Both the position numbers and the translations under genes were made by a program. Shown in pieces: positions 8,368-17,711 of a stretch of DNA of 64,000 nucleotides. The notes beneath the pieces are model-generated. The model saw only the letters and a list, made by a program, of their open reading frames with translations. It ran no database searches and was not told the origin of the DNA. The stretch's first letter is position 1, and every line of letters begins with the position of its first letter. The stretch comes from an uncultured Anaeroplasmataceae bacterium (GTDB lineage: Bacteria > Bacillota_I > Bacilli_A > Acholeplasmatales > Anaeroplasmataceae): assembly GCA_910579215.1 (NCBI GenBank), contig CAJTTN010000002.1, positions 124,001 to 188,000 on the forward strand. Reading direction: 5' to 3'.

Positions 8368-9630
8368 ATGTCAAATTTATATATTAGAGAGAACTATTTA
8401 AAAAATATTAGAGGCTTTTATCATGATGTCGATATGATTAAAGTCATTTCTGGTGTTCGTAGATGTGGAAAATCATCATTAATGGAAATGATAAAAGATG
8501 AATTGATAAAAAATGGGATAAGTACAGATAGTATTATTTTTATTCATTTGGATAAGAAACCATACAAAAGTATAAAAACTCTAGAAGCATTAGAAAAATT
8601 GATTGACGAAAAATGTAAATCAATTTTTGGAACTAAGTATCTATTTATAGATGAAATACAAAATGTTAAAGGATTTGAAGAATCCATAAATGCATATCGT
8701 GAAGAAGGAGAATATTCTATCTTTATAACAGGTAGTAATAGTTATTTATTATCTGGTGAATTAGCAACTAAACTAACAGGCAGATATATAGAATTTGAAA
8801 TGACAACATTATCCTTTGATGAATATATTGGAATGAAAAAGCATTTTGGTAAAGAGATAAATGATGATTTAGAAAAGGAATTTATGAATTATATTTTAGA
8901 AGGTGGTTTTCCATTAGCAGTTAAATATGATAATTATTATGAGAAGCATATTTATGTTCAAAATGTAATAAAGGAAATTTTTGATAAAGACATCAAGAAG
9001 AATAAAAAAATTAAGAAGAAAGATTTATTTGAAACAATCCAAACCTATATCATAAATAATTTTGGTGCGACAATCTCTGTCCCTTCCTTGTGTGAATATC
9101 TCAATAAAAAAAATAAAACAGGGATTTCTAAAATTACAGTTTATAATTATTTGAAAATTTTAGAAGATGCTAAAATTATTTGCAAATGCGAAAGATTTGA
9201 TATGAAAAGTAAAAAATCTTTGAACGGTAGTGAAAAATACTATTTATCCGATTTAAGTTTTTATTTTAGTAGAAATACTGACAATAGAATAAACTATGGA
9301 CCTGTATTAGAAAATATTATTTATAACTATCTTAAGAGCAAGGGTTATTCAATTTGTATCGGAAAAATTGGCAATTTAGAAGTTGACTTTATCATTAGAA
9401 ATATGAGTAATGATTATTCTTACATACAAGTTTCAAGAACAATAGATAATGATAATTATGATGAAGATGGGTTGAATCTTACAGAAGAAAGAGAGTACAG
9501 ACCGCTTGAAACAATTAAGGATGGATACTCTAAGTATCTTTTAACAATGGATAAACTTCTTCAAAAAAGAAGTGGAGTAAAACATCTTAATATTATAGAT
9601 ATGATTATTAAACATATGGATTTGTCTTAA
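8368..9630 (+). CDS. AAA-14 / DUF4143 family ATPase
   Basis: 420 residues. Walker A is in SGVRRCGKSSLMEMI (about 28-42), Walker B in YLFIDEIQNV, and a sensor-like ITGSNSYLLSGELATKLTGRY follows, as in the large AAA_14 family. The second half matches the DUF4143 layout: a winged-helix part (SVPSLCEYLNKKNK) then a PD-(D/E)XK-like LEVDFIIRN...YIQVS segment. These proteins are common in anaerobes and in variable regions; their role is not established. It has its own extended -10 promoter and a downstream hairpin terminator, so it is monocistronic. It sits between a glycan cluster and transposons, so a defence or toxin-like role is possible but not shown. Confidence 0.85.
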   Translation: MSNLYIRENYLKNIRGFYHDVDMIKVISGVRRCGKSSLMEMIKDELIKNGISTDSIIFIHLDKKPYKSIKTLEALEKLIDEKCKSIFGTKYLFIDEIQNVKGFEESINAYREEGEYSIFITGSNSYLLSGELATKLTGRYIEFEMTTLSFDEYIGMKKHFGKEINDDLEKEFMNYILEGGFPLAVKYDNYYEKHIYVQNVIKEIFDKDIKKNKKIKKKDLFETIQTYIINNFGATISVPSLCEYLNKKNKTGISKITVYNYLKILEDAKIICKCERFDMKSKKSLNGSEKYYLSDLSFYFSRNTDNRINYGPVLENIIYNYLKSKGYSICIGKIGNLEVDFIIRNMSNDYSYIQVSRTIDNDNYDEDGLNLTEEREYRPLETIKDGYSKYLLTMDKLLQKRSGVKHLNIIDMIIKHMDLS

Positions 9631-9646
9631 TTTTTTTCGAGTGCGA

Positions 9647-9670
9647 CACCCCTAGGGGTGGTCCTTTTTC
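9647..9670 (+). terminator. Rho-independent terminator
   Basis: The perfect palindrome CACCCCTAGGGGTG is followed by GTCCTTTTTC, 17 bp after the ATPase stop. Confidence 0.6.
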
Positions 9671-9722
9671 ATTTATTAGTAAATTTAAAAAGAATCAATC
9701 TAAAGAAGGCCAAGACGAAAAA

Positions 9723-9739
9723 GCCTAGTAAGACTAGGC
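9723..9739 (-). terminator. Rho-independent terminator of the IS91-like operon
   Basis: On the minus strand GCCTAG, loop TCTTA, CTAGGC is followed by TTTTTCGTC, about 20 bp after the zinc-ribbon stop. Confidence 0.7.
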
Positions 9740-9759
9740 AAAAAAATATAGTTTTAAAA

Positions 9760-9936
9760 TCATTTCAATTTCTTTTTATTGTAGATATCTAAAGGAACAA
9801 AGTCACCCACATTACAATGAGGACAATAAGATATTGGATATGGACCATCCATCCAACATTCTTCAACAATTTCATAGTCAACTTCTTCTTCGTAATCACA
9901 ATTCATACATTTAAGAATAATCGTTTCTTTAAACAA
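9760..9936 (-). CDS. Small zinc-ribbon protein of the IS91-like element
   Basis: An open frame of about 58 residues just downstream of the acidic protein. It contains CMNC and CPHC knuckles about 30 residues apart, bracketing an acidic strand and WMDGPYPISY; this is a zinc-ribbon pattern. The ATG at 9906 would lose the first cysteine, so a TTG at 9936 is proposed; an in-frame TGA lies a little further upstream, where the preceding gene is still being read. No strong ribosome-binding site is visible. Coupling to the gene before it is likely. The function is unknown, perhaps an accessory of transposition. Confidence 0.5.
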   Translation of the reverse strand: MFKETIILKCMNCDYEEEVDYEIVEECWMDGPYPISYCPHCNVGDFVPLDIYNKKKLK

Positions 9937-9953
9937 ATTATTTTCAGCATAAA

Positions 9954-10268
9954 TTAAAGCTTCTCTTTTTCAAAATCAGGTAATAAATCAAAGGTTTTTT
10001 CAATATCAATTTTTCTCTCAGGATAATCAATGAGTTTATTAGAAAGTTCTTCATATAAATCAAAATCATCATCATCTAAGGCTTGATCCATTTGTTCATA
10101 TAAGTCATCATTATAAGCCTCTTGTTCAGGTGTAAGCTCTTTATAATTAGGATCATCCAAGTAAACATATTCGAAATCAGGAATATCTATGGCATAATCC
10201 TCTATAAAATCTAATAGTTTTTCTTCATAAGATAAATACTTTTTAATTGTGGTAAAGTTTTTAGGCAT
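9954..10268 (-). CDS. Small acidic protein of the IS91-like element
   Basis: 104 residues, very rich in Asp and Glu (for example DQALDDDDFDLYEELSNKL). The frame extends upstream into the transposase, but the ATG at 10268 has GAGGAGGG 8 nt before it and overlaps the transposase stop by 8 bp, so this start is preferred and the two are translationally coupled. No domain is recognised. The strong negative charge may suggest a DNA-mimic or a partner of the basic transposase, but this is speculation. It keeps the AT-rich base use of the transposase, consistent with moving together with it. Confidence 0.7.
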   Translation of the reverse strand: MPKNFTTIKKYLSYEEKLLDFIEDYAIDIPDFEYVYLDDPNYKELTPEQEAYNDDLYEQMDQALDDDDFDLYEELSNKLIDYPERKIDIEKTFDLLPDFEKEKL

Positions 10269-11625
10269 ATAGGTTTCCCTCCTCATCAAAATCATCAATA
10301 GATAACTGTTTAGGACCTTTAGGAGGAGGGAAGAAACATAAATTATAACAAATCTCCATTCTTTTTCCACAACTACATAATAAAGGCTCATATCCATAAG
10401 TTAATTTCATTTTTTTATTCCAATTGATATTTTGTTTAATTTTCTTTAATTCACAAGTTGAATATAAAGGATGGATAGAAGAAGTATCAATTGTAGAACG
10501 TTTTGAGTAGAAACCATAGTATCTAATATTATGAAAGCCTTTATTAGGAATGTGTCTAACAAGCTTTTTCATAAATTTAAAAACAGATTCATAAACATAT
10601 TGCCTACCTAATCTATTAGGGTCATCCTCATCTAATACATCATCTTCATGTGGATCATAATAATATTTTACCATATGATTAGATAAATCCAACTCTAAGA
10701 TTCTAGATTCAGCAATTGCAGGATGGGAAGCATACCTAGCAATATAATTTGTTAATTGTTTAACAGATAAATGATGATCATATTTTTTATTTATTTTAGG
10801 ACTGTAGGCGTAATACCCTTGAGGATACTTTTTTTCTATCCATTTTATAAGTTTACAGAATTTAGAGTATTCGTATTTTGATTTATAATATTTAATATAT
10901 TTTTTCATGGATTTATGAAGTTCAAACATAAAAGACTTTCTTAACTTTATGTAAGGGAAGTATTCATATTTATGGTATTTATTGTACTTATCAAAATAAC
11001 CTTCACAAATCAGAGAGTGGATATGAGGATTCCATTTAATATCTCTACCATAAGTATGTAAGAATAACATATAGCCAAATTGTCTATTTTCTGATTCAAA
11101 TGCGAATTCAACAGAACTAAAAAGAATATCTAATAAAGCATCTCTATCTAAAGTTTCAGCAAAATATTTTCTTAATTGTTTAGCTATAGAAAAAACAAAT
11201 TGACGATGTGGCTTACTGATTACCTTTTTAGAAATAGATAAAGCTCTTTGTTCCCGATATCTATTTCCACAGGAAACACAAAATCTTGAATTACAAGATA
11301 AACCGATATTGACCATATTATGACAATTCGGACATTCATAAGTAAGATATCCTTTAGAAAAATCTTTACAATGAATCATAGCTAAAACATTATATTTTAC
11401 TGCAGGTCGTATTTTATCCTCATTACCACAAGCAAAAAAATCCCAATATTCTCTAAGTGTAACTTTACCTTTTGATTCTCTAACACAGGGTAAATTATTG
11501 ATTCTATTGAATTCATTTTGATAAATAGGTTCTCCGTTTTTAGCAGCTTTTAATAGAAGAATTCTAAAGTATTCTGTTTGTATACATTTTGGAAGATTTT
11601 TTAAATCTAATATTGGATATATCAT
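10261..11625 (-). CDS. IS91-family HUH transposase
   Basis: 454 residues from the ATG at 11625, which follows GAGGTAAAG; an upstream in-frame start at 11694 would run through a terminator-like hairpin and is not preferred. An N-terminal zinc-binding domain has CPNC and CVSCGNRYREQR knuckles. The catalytic HUH motif is in WNPHIHSLICEG. The nucleophile Tyr is likely in the NYIARYASHPAIAESRI block, typical of IS91 transposases, which nick one strand and move by rolling-circle replication. A CSCG pair lies near the C-terminus. The frame is intact, so the element could be active. It reads opposite to the genes on both sides. Confidence 0.9.
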   Translation of the reverse strand: MIYPILDLKNLPKCIQTEYFRILLLKAAKNGEPIYQNEFNRINNLPCVRESKGKVTLREYWDFFACGNEDKIRPAVKYNVLAMIHCKDFSKGYLTYECPNCHNMVNIGLSCNSRFCVSCGNRYREQRALSISKKVISKPHRQFVFSIAKQLRKYFAETLDRDALLDILFSSVEFAFESENRQFGYMLFLHTYGRDIKWNPHIHSLICEGYFDKYNKYHKYEYFPYIKLRKSFMFELHKSMKKYIKYYKSKYEYSKFCKLIKWIEKKYPQGYYAYSPKINKKYDHHLSVKQLTNYIARYASHPAIAESRILELDLSNHMVKYYYDPHEDDVLDEDDPNRLGRQYVYESVFKFMKKLVRHIPNKGFHNIRYYGFYSKRSTIDTSSIHPLYSTCELKKIKQNINWNKKMKLTYGYEPLLCSCGKRMEICYNLCFFPPPKGPKQLSIDDFDEEGNLYA

Positions 11626-11670
11626 TTCTTTACCTCGATTATCTTTTATTATACTATATTGTCTCTTAAA

Positions 11671-11692
11671 GAAAAAGAGGCCTTTGGGCCTC
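11671..11692 (-). terminator. Hairpin with T-run upstream of the IS91 transposase
   Basis: GAGGCC, loop CAAA, GGCCTC is followed on the minus strand by TTTTTCTTT. It may shield the transposase from read-through transcription or form part of the element end. Confidence 0.55.
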
Positions 11693-11756
11693 ATAGGGTG
11701 AAAAATTTATTTTTCACTTTTGTTCTTTTGTTAGTCGAAAGACTCACAAAAAAACC

Positions 11757-12176
11757 AATGACGACTCTAGTTTATCACATACGAAATGGAATTTGAAGTA
11801 CCATATCGTATTTATCCCAAAATATCGAAGAAAAGAAATCTATGGGAAACTAAGAAGTGATATAGGAAGAATCATAAGACAGCTATGTGAGTATAAAGGA
11901 GTAGAAATAATAGAGGCACACGCAATGAGTGACCATATCCATATGTTGGTAAGAATACCACCAAAGATAGCAATATCAAATTTCATGGGATACTTAAAAG
12001 GGAAGTCATCATTGATGATATTTGAAAGAAATGCACAAGTATGGGAATAGAAGCTTTTGGGCAAAAGGATACTTTGTGTCGACAGTAGGAATGAATGCAG
12101 AAGTAGTTAAGAGAAAGAAGATATGCTGGAAGATAATCTGTCGACTAAAGAATACAAAGATCCCTTCAAGGGATAA
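11757..12176 (+). pseudogene. IS200/IS605 TnpA (Y1 transposase), two frameshifts
   Basis: The protein opens with DDSSLSHTKWNLKYHIVFIP and continues through KYRRKEIYGKLR and the HUH motif SDHIHMLVRIPP to KGKSSLMIFERNAQ near 12038. A one-base loss then moves the frame: KYGNRSFWAKGYFVSTVG follows in another frame. The frame returns near 12117 to give EDMLEDNLSTKEYKDPFKG and a TAA at 12176. The three pieces together match a full IS200/IS605 TnpA with the catalytic Tyr region after VVK altered. No convincing ATG remains at the 5' end. A dead copy. Confidence 0.85.
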
Positions 12177-12230
12177 GCCAGAGTGAGAGGGTCGTCGTGA
12201 GGTAGAAGCCCTTATAGGGGAGCGTAAATA

Positions 12231-12249
12231 CCGCACGTTTGACGTGTGG
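12231..12249 (+). repeat. IS200/IS605 right-end type hairpin
   Basis: CCGCACGT, loop TTG, ACGTGTGG (one G-U pair), about 55 bp after the TnpA stop. The placement fits the subterminal hairpin recognised by Y1 transposases at the right end. Confidence 0.55.
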
Positions 12250-12466
12250 ATTGTTATTACTCTTTCATTTATTTATACTATCAATTTATATTTTACAACT
12301 TATATTATATTAAAAAAGTCAATTAAGGCATCGCAATTCATTAAATAATATGATAAAATAACCATATATAAAACATTTTTCGCAGTATGCAGTATGGAGA
12401 ATATTGTTTTGGACAAACATTTAAGATATTATTTATATTTTGTAAAAAAGACTATGAAAAATTTGG

Positions 12467-12472
12467 TATAAG
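12467..12472 (+). promoter_or_regulatory. Probable -10 of the Wadjet operon
   Basis: TGGTATAAG (an extended -10 form) lies 30 nt before the jetA start. No clear -35 is seen. The preceding 12250-12466 is non-coding and AT-rich, with a short direct repeat (AGTATGCAGTATG) near 12386. Confidence 0.4.
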
Positions 12473-12501
12473 TAGAAATAAAATTAGAATGGGAGAGGCA
12501 T

Positions 12502-13890
12502 ATGGCGTCAATATATGATATTACTGGTGATAATTTCTTCACTCCACTTGCAAGTAAAAATAGAAAAATTTATATGGAATCAATATTGTATTTACATGGT
12601 CTTATAAATGAATTATTTGAGGCTGGAGAAAACGATAAAAATAAAATAATTGATGCATTAACATATCATTTGAATGACTTGGTATCAATTAAACTATATC
12701 AAGAAAACTCAGATGAAGAAATTGAAAATGCAACTGATAATGCAAGTAAAGCTAGGTTTATTATCAACACATTAGAAAATTATGGTTGGCTTATTGAAGA
12801 AACTATTGGTAATGGTAAAAGAGCAATGGACTTTACTAGTCATAGCTATAATTTTATTGCATTAATAGAAGAATTAATTAAAAATAGAAAACCATCTTAT
12901 ACAGGGTATGTAAGAGTCTTAAAAGATGTAGTATTTAAATTTGATTATTCGAGAATTGATAATTTAGAAATTGTTGATAAGCAATTAAATGATTTTGTTG
13001 TTTCATTACGTGGATTAAGATCAAGTATTCAAAGATATTATAGAAACATAACCAAAAATAAAAATTCGATGGATTTAGAAGCTCTATTAGATGAATTTAC
13101 AGGAGAATATAAAGATGTTTTTTTTGATTCATCTTATTTACGATTAAAGATAGTAGATAATGTTGATACAGAAATTCCCAAAATTGAAGAAAAACTAGAG
13201 GAAGTGTTTGATGATTTCTTAGGAATGGAAAAACTTATTAAAGCAAGAATTGATAAGGACTATAAAGATTATGATGCTGCCTATAAATTTGTAAATGAGA
13301 CTCAAAAAAGAATTCTATCAAATGTTAAGACAATACCGTCTTTAATAAAAATGATTGATACAAAAAATAATAAATATGTTACAAGAACAGTCAGTGTAAT
13401 CATACATTTAATTAGTCGTGGAGAGGATATTGAAGGAATCCTGAATAGACTTATATCGTACGTTAAAGATAATGATATTACAGATCAATATTTATCTTTG
13501 TTTGAAATGAATCATTATTCTTTTGATTTATTATCAAAACCAAGAAAGATATCTCCAAAGCCTATACCTGAAGTTTTACCACTTAATATTGATATCTCTG
13601 ATGAAATAAAACAAAAAGCCTTAGAAGTATTACAAGAAGATAAAAAATATAACATTTATGCGGTTAATAAGTTTGTAGAAGAATTTCTCAAAGGTGAAAA
13701 AGAGAAGAGAATATCAACACTTGATTTGAATTCCAAGTATGAATTTATTATGCTTATTTGTATCATTATGCATTCGAAATTGCCAAATGCATTATTTGAA
13801 CTTAAATTGCTTGATGAAAGAGTCAACAAGAATGGAATCTCATTCAATGATTTTATAATAAGAGAAAAGGGAGGTATATATAATGACTAA
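12502..13890 (+). CDS. jetA: Wadjet protein JetA (kleisin-like subunit)
   Basis: 462 residues, mostly helical, with an N-terminal part (DITGDNFFTPLASKNRKIYMESILYLH) and length matching the Wadjet JetA family of Firmicutes (I believe the DUF5716 type). In the complex JetA is the MukF/kleisin-like subunit that bridges the heads of the SMC-like JetC. A GGGAGAGG site precedes the ATG. It is the first gene of a four-gene operon; its stop overlaps jetB by 8 bp. The identification rests mainly on the gene order A-B-C-D and on the unmistakable C and D proteins; JetA alone would be hard to recognise. Confidence 0.85.
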   Translation: MASIYDITGDNFFTPLASKNRKIYMESILYLHGLINELFEAGENDKNKIIDALTYHLNDLVSIKLYQENSDEEIENATDNASKARFIINTLENYGWLIEETIGNGKRAMDFTSHSYNFIALIEELIKNRKPSYTGYVRVLKDVVFKFDYSRIDNLEIVDKQLNDFVVSLRGLRSSIQRYYRNITKNKNSMDLEALLDEFTGEYKDVFFDSSYLRLKIVDNVDTEIPKIEEKLEEVFDDFLGMEKLIKARIDKDYKDYDAAYKFVNETQKRILSNVKTIPSLIKMIDTKNNKYVTRTVSVIIHLISRGEDIEGILNRLISYVKDNDITDQYLSLFEMNHYSFDLLSKPRKISPKPIPEVLPLNIDISDEIKQKALEVLQEDKKYNIYAVNKFVEEFLKGEKEKRISTLDLNSKYEFIMLICIIMHSKLPNALFELKLLDERVNKNGISFNDFIIREKGGIYND

Positions 13891-14503
13891 TTTAGAAAGT
13901 ACTGAATTTAATCGTCTTTATTGTAAATTGTCTGAAAGAGATAAAGGAATATTTAAGGATATTACAATAAGATTATTGAAAGTTAATTTTTTATTGAGAA
14001 GAATAAATAATGAGATGTATTTATTTATACTTAGTCATAAAGAAATGCTATCATTATTCTTTGAATATATTAATTTCGAATTTATCCTACGAGAAGATAA
14101 AGAATTGGCCTACATCAAATCACATGATGAGAAATTATCTAAAAATTTGAACAGAAATGAAACTTTATGTTTATTAGTTTTACGACTTCTTTACCAAAAG
14201 AAAATTGATGAAATTTCATTATCAGATGAAATAGAAATAACTATAAAAGAATTACAAGATCAATTGTTTGCTGTTGGATTTGAAGGTGTAGCAAATGATA
14301 GAGTTAAAAAGGGGACTCTTAATGAAATGTTAAGAATATTTAAGCGCCACAATATTGTTTTTTATAATGAAAAAGAAATTATTTTAGATAATGCTGTAAT
14401 TCAAATATACCCATCTATTGAAGTTGCTATGGACTTTAAAGAAATGGCAGAAATAGTAAATAGATTAGATATGCTAAAGGGTGGTGAAGAAGCTGATGAG
14501 TAA
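13883..14503 (+). CDS. jetB: Wadjet protein JetB (DUF4194-type)
   Basis: 206 residues. The size, the mid-protein block ETLCLLVLRLLYQKKIDEISLSDEIEI and the winged-helix-like second half match the DUF4194/MukE-like JetB subunit, which binds JetA and supports loop extrusion by the JetABC motor. Its ATG follows GGGAGG and overlaps jetA by 8 bp; the end overlaps jetC by 8 bp, so the operon is tightly coupled. No truncation is evident. Confidence 0.85.
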   Translation: MTNLESTEFNRLYCKLSERDKGIFKDITIRLLKVNFLLRRINNEMYLFILSHKEMLSLFFEYINFEFILREDKELAYIKSHDEKLSKNLNRNETLCLLVLRLLYQKKIDEISLSDEIEITIKELQDQLFAVGFEGVANDRVKKGTLNEMLRIFKRHNIVFYNEKEIILDNAVIQIYPSIEVAMDFKEMAEIVNRLDMLKGGEEADE

Positions 14504-17500
14504 ATTAACTAAAATTGTATTAATAAACTGGATGTATTTTCAAAAGGCAACTTTACCTATCGAAGGAAATGTTGCTATTGTTGGTGTAAATGGTACAGGT
14601 AAATCAACTATAATCGATGCTATCCAAATGATATTATTAGGACAAAAGCATTCTAAATTTAATTCGGGTGCTAATGCTGAAAAAAGAACACTAGAATCCT
14701 ACGTTCGTGGACATGTTGACTCTGATAATAAGGAATATTTAAGACAAGGCGATGTAATAACATATTTAGCCTTAGAAGTGGATGTTAATGGCAAAAAGCA
14801 TATATTTGGTATTAATGTTGAATATAAACAAAATACCAACAAACTTATGGATCCTAAGCCCTTCTATATTAAGAATTGTGAACTTGATGAATCATTATTT
14901 ATAACTGACACAAATTATCCAAAACCATATGATGATTTTAATAAACAAGTGAAAAAAGAATATGAATTTGTTCCTTTCCAAACTTTGATGTCATATCAAA
15001 ATAAGGTTAAAGAAATATTTGGATTAAAGACAGAAAATGCATATTTTAAGATTTTATCAAGAGCTATAGGTTTAAAGAATATAACCGAATGTGATAAATT
15101 TATGAATGAATTTGTTCTTGACGAAACCACTATTGATGTATCTGAAATTAAAAATAACATTCTTGAAATGTCAAAAGTAAGCAAGACTATAGAGCGTGAT
15201 GAAGAAAAGTTGCATACACTTGAAATCATTGTTACTACTGGTAATAAGGTTGAAGTTGATTCTGAAGAACTAAATTCATTAGAAATCAAGAATATATTAG
15301 GAACAAAGTTGTTATATGAGTCGAAAGTTAGTGAGTTGATAAATGAGAATAAATCATATGATTATTTGATTGAAGAAGAAAACAATAAAATGACAGGTCT
15401 TAAGAAGACAATTTCCGATCTAAATATTTCAAGAAACGAACATATAAAATTATTGGATCAAATTTCTCCAGAGTTGCCACAAAAACAGACTGAATTAGAT
15501 AATGCAAAACGTCAATATGAAACAACACATTTAATGTTCCATACATTTGCTACAAAATGCAACACTGAGCTTTCTAACCTTTCTCAACTAAAAGTTTATA
15601 AGAATAGTGTATTTGATTCTTTCTTTGAATATGTCAAACAAGCTGACTTTACAACTGCTTCAGCTAAACAAAAGTTCACAGAGTTTAGAGAAGAAGCTAG
15701 ATTAATAGAAGAAAAATATAGGGCAAAAGCTGAAAGACTGAAAAATGATTTAAATGAGGTTCGTGAAAAACTTAGGGAAGTAAGTGAGCAGATTAAAGCT
15801 TTGGAAGATGACAAGCACCCCTTTGATCAAAGATATGAAGAGTTTAAAACTTATATTAAGGATGGTCTTTATGATAAGTATCATGAAGAAATTGAAGTCA
15901 AGTTTTTTTGCGAATATCTAGATATAACTGATGACTCTTGGAGAAATGCTATTGAAGGTTATCTAGGAGCACAAAGATTTCACTTAATTGTTCCTAATAA
16001 CTACTATAAAGATGCATTGAAACTTTATCACGCAAATAAGAATATTTCAGGCGTAAGATTAGTTAATGGCACAAAACTTCCTAATTTTGATTTTGAAGAA
16101 GGGACCTTAGGATCATATGTTGTTGCTTCAAATGATACAGCATTAAACTATGCAAGATTATTGTTAAACAGAGTTCATTGTGTTAATGATATTCTTGAAT
16201 TAGATAAGTATGATATTTCAATTACCAAGGATTGTATGTGTTATCAGAATTATAGTTCATGGCGTATTCCTTCTAGTATTTATCGTAAATCATATATTGG
16301 TTTAGAGGGATTAAAGAAACAATTAGCTGTTGTTAAGGAAGAGCGTGATGAATTAAATGACTATGCATTTAAGTTGTTAGGTGAGTATAATTCAAATAAT
16401 GCACATGCACATACTATTAATCTAGAGGAAAAGTTCGCTATTTCAGTTCTTGAAGATAGCTCTTATATTCCAAGTATTGATTTAGAAGCGTCATTATTTG
16501 ATAGAATTAATCAATTGACAGAAGAAATTAATTTCTATAAATCAAATCCTCAATACTTAGATATTTGTGAAGAAATCACAAAAATTGAAACTAAAATCGA
16601 AAATAAGGAAATGCTTATTTCCAAATGCGATGGATTAGTTATTGATTATAAATCATCAATAAAATCAAATGAAACAGAAATTTTGGAAAAAAATACTTCA
16701 ATTGAAGAATTAAGTTCTCAATTATCAAGTTACAATGAAATAGAAATTGATAAAGCTAGTGTTGAACTTAGCGATGTTAAGATAACTTATGCTTATGTTA
16801 GTAAATTGAAACAAAATATAAAGCTTTTAGAAAGAAGAATAATTGAGACAAAATTTAAATTAGAAAGTTTTATGAGAGATGCTAGAGATAAGTTTAGCAT
16901 TAATTGCGAGCCTTATTATGAATCAATAGATAAATTTAAAGAAGAAAAGAATAAGATTAATGATTCTGTATTTAAATACAACTCAAAACTTGTTGAAATG
17001 CAAAAAAGTCATAGAAAACTATTCTTTAGTGAATTTTTATCTAAACTAAACATATCAATTGACCAAGCAAAAGATATTATTAAGAACTTAAACTCAAGTC
17101 TTGCTACATTTACATTTGGTAAAGACTATTATCAAATTAAGGTTGCAATTACAGAAAATCAAGATTTAAAGACGATTTATAATTATGCCAAAGAATTCAA
17201 TTCTGAAAATTCCGATAGAGGAGTATTTGTAGATAGAGAAGTTGAAGATAGAGAACGGCAAAAGGTTGAAGCAATATTAAATCAATATATGTTTTCAGAA
17301 GATATTACAACTCAATCAATTGTTGTTGATTATAGGAAGTATTTATACTTTGATGTAGAAGTTCATACTCCAGATGGGATAAAGAGTTTAAATAAAGTAA
17401 TTCGTTCACAATCTGGTGGAGAAGTACAAGTACCATTTTATATTTTATCTGGTGTTGCCTTTAAGCAGACTCTTGATTATAAGAGGAATAAAGATTCATT

Positions 17501-17711
17501 AGGAATTGTATTATATGATGAAGCATTTGATAAAATGGACTCTCAAAGAATTCAATCAATGCTTCAATTTTATAGAGATAAATTAAAACTTCAAGTAATC
17601 CTAGCAGCACCAGGTAAACTAGATTCACTTGTGGATAATATTGAAACAATTTTAGCCGTTGTAAGAGATGGTGAAAAATCGATTGTGAGTGATATTAGTC
17701 ATGAAATATGA
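14496..17711 (+). CDS. jetC: Wadjet protein JetC (SMC/MukB-like ATPase)
   Basis: 1071 residues from the ATG at 14496, chosen over GTG codons 15 bp upstream because GGTGG is better spaced. The N-terminal head has Walker A GVNGTGKST (about 30-38). Long coiled coils follow (about 230-420 and 620-850) around a hinge-like central part. The C-terminal head has the ABC signature in IRSQSGGEVQVP and Walker B in LGIVLYDEAFDKMDS. It powers ATP-driven DNA loop extrusion in the anti-plasmid Wadjet complex; small circular DNA is sensed and then cut by JetD. The ends are complete and the frame intact. Confidence 0.93.
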   Translation: MSKLTKIVLINWMYFQKATLPIEGNVAIVGVNGTGKSTIIDAIQMILLGQKHSKFNSGANAEKRTLESYVRGHVDSDNKEYLRQGDVITYLALEVDVNGKKHIFGINVEYKQNTNKLMDPKPFYIKNCELDESLFITDTNYPKPYDDFNKQVKKEYEFVPFQTLMSYQNKVKEIFGLKTENAYFKILSRAIGLKNITECDKFMNEFVLDETTIDVSEIKNNILEMSKVSKTIERDEEKLHTLEIIVTTGNKVEVDSEELNSLEIKNILGTKLLYESKVSELINENKSYDYLIEEENNKMTGLKKTISDLNISRNEHIKLLDQISPELPQKQTELDNAKRQYETTHLMFHTFATKCNTELSNLSQLKVYKNSVFDSFFEYVKQADFTTASAKQKFTEFREEARLIEEKYRAKAERLKNDLNEVREKLREVSEQIKALEDDKHPFDQRYEEFKTYIKDGLYDKYHEEIEVKFFCEYLDITDDSWRNAIEGYLGAQRFHLIVPNNYYKDALKLYHANKNISGVRLVNGTKLPNFDFEEGTLGSYVVASNDTALNYARLLLNRVHCVNDILELDKYDISITKDCMCYQNYSSWRIPSSIYRKSYIGLEGLKKQLAVVKEERDELNDYAFKLLGEYNSNNAHAHTINLEEKFAISVLEDSSYIPSIDLEASLFDRINQLTEEINFYKSNPQYLDICEEITKIETKIENKEMLISKCDGLVIDYKSSIKSNETEILEKNTSIEELSSQLSSYNEIEIDKASVELSDVKITYAYVSKLKQNIKLLERRIIETKFKLESFMRDARDKFSINCEPYYESIDKFKEEKNKINDSVFKYNSKLVEMQKSHRKLFFSEFLSKLNISIDQAKDIIKNLNSSLATFTFGKDYYQIKVAITENQDLKTIYNYAKEFNSENSDRGVFVDREVEDRERQKVEAILNQYMFSEDITTQSIVVDYRKYLYFDVEVHTPDGIKSLNKVIRSQSGGEVQVPFYILSGVAFKQTLDYKRNKDSLGIVLYDEAFDKMDSQRIQSMLQFYRDKLKLQVILAAPGKLDSLVDNIETILAVVRDGEKSIVSDISHEI

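Larger units (their letters stand above)
9715..11700 (-). mobile_element. IS91-like HUH element with two small companion genes
   Basis: Three minus-strand genes (HUH transposase, small acidic protein, zinc-ribbon protein) are bounded by a hairpin at 11677-11692 on the transposase side and a hairpin at 9723-9739 on the other. IS91-type elements transpose by rolling circle, have no terminal inverted repeats and make no target duplication. I cannot place the exact ends (oriIS/terIS), so the limits are approximate. Confidence 0.65.

Noticed and set aside
9647..9670. CACCCCTAGGGGTG as an insertion-site mark of the IS91-like element
   Set aside because: It is followed by a T-run and lies right behind the ATPase gene, so a terminator explains it better.
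11840..12236. Minus-strand frames (74 and 75 codons) over the IS200-like tnpA
   Set aside because: They are antisense to the recognisable transposase pieces and show no protein-like motif.
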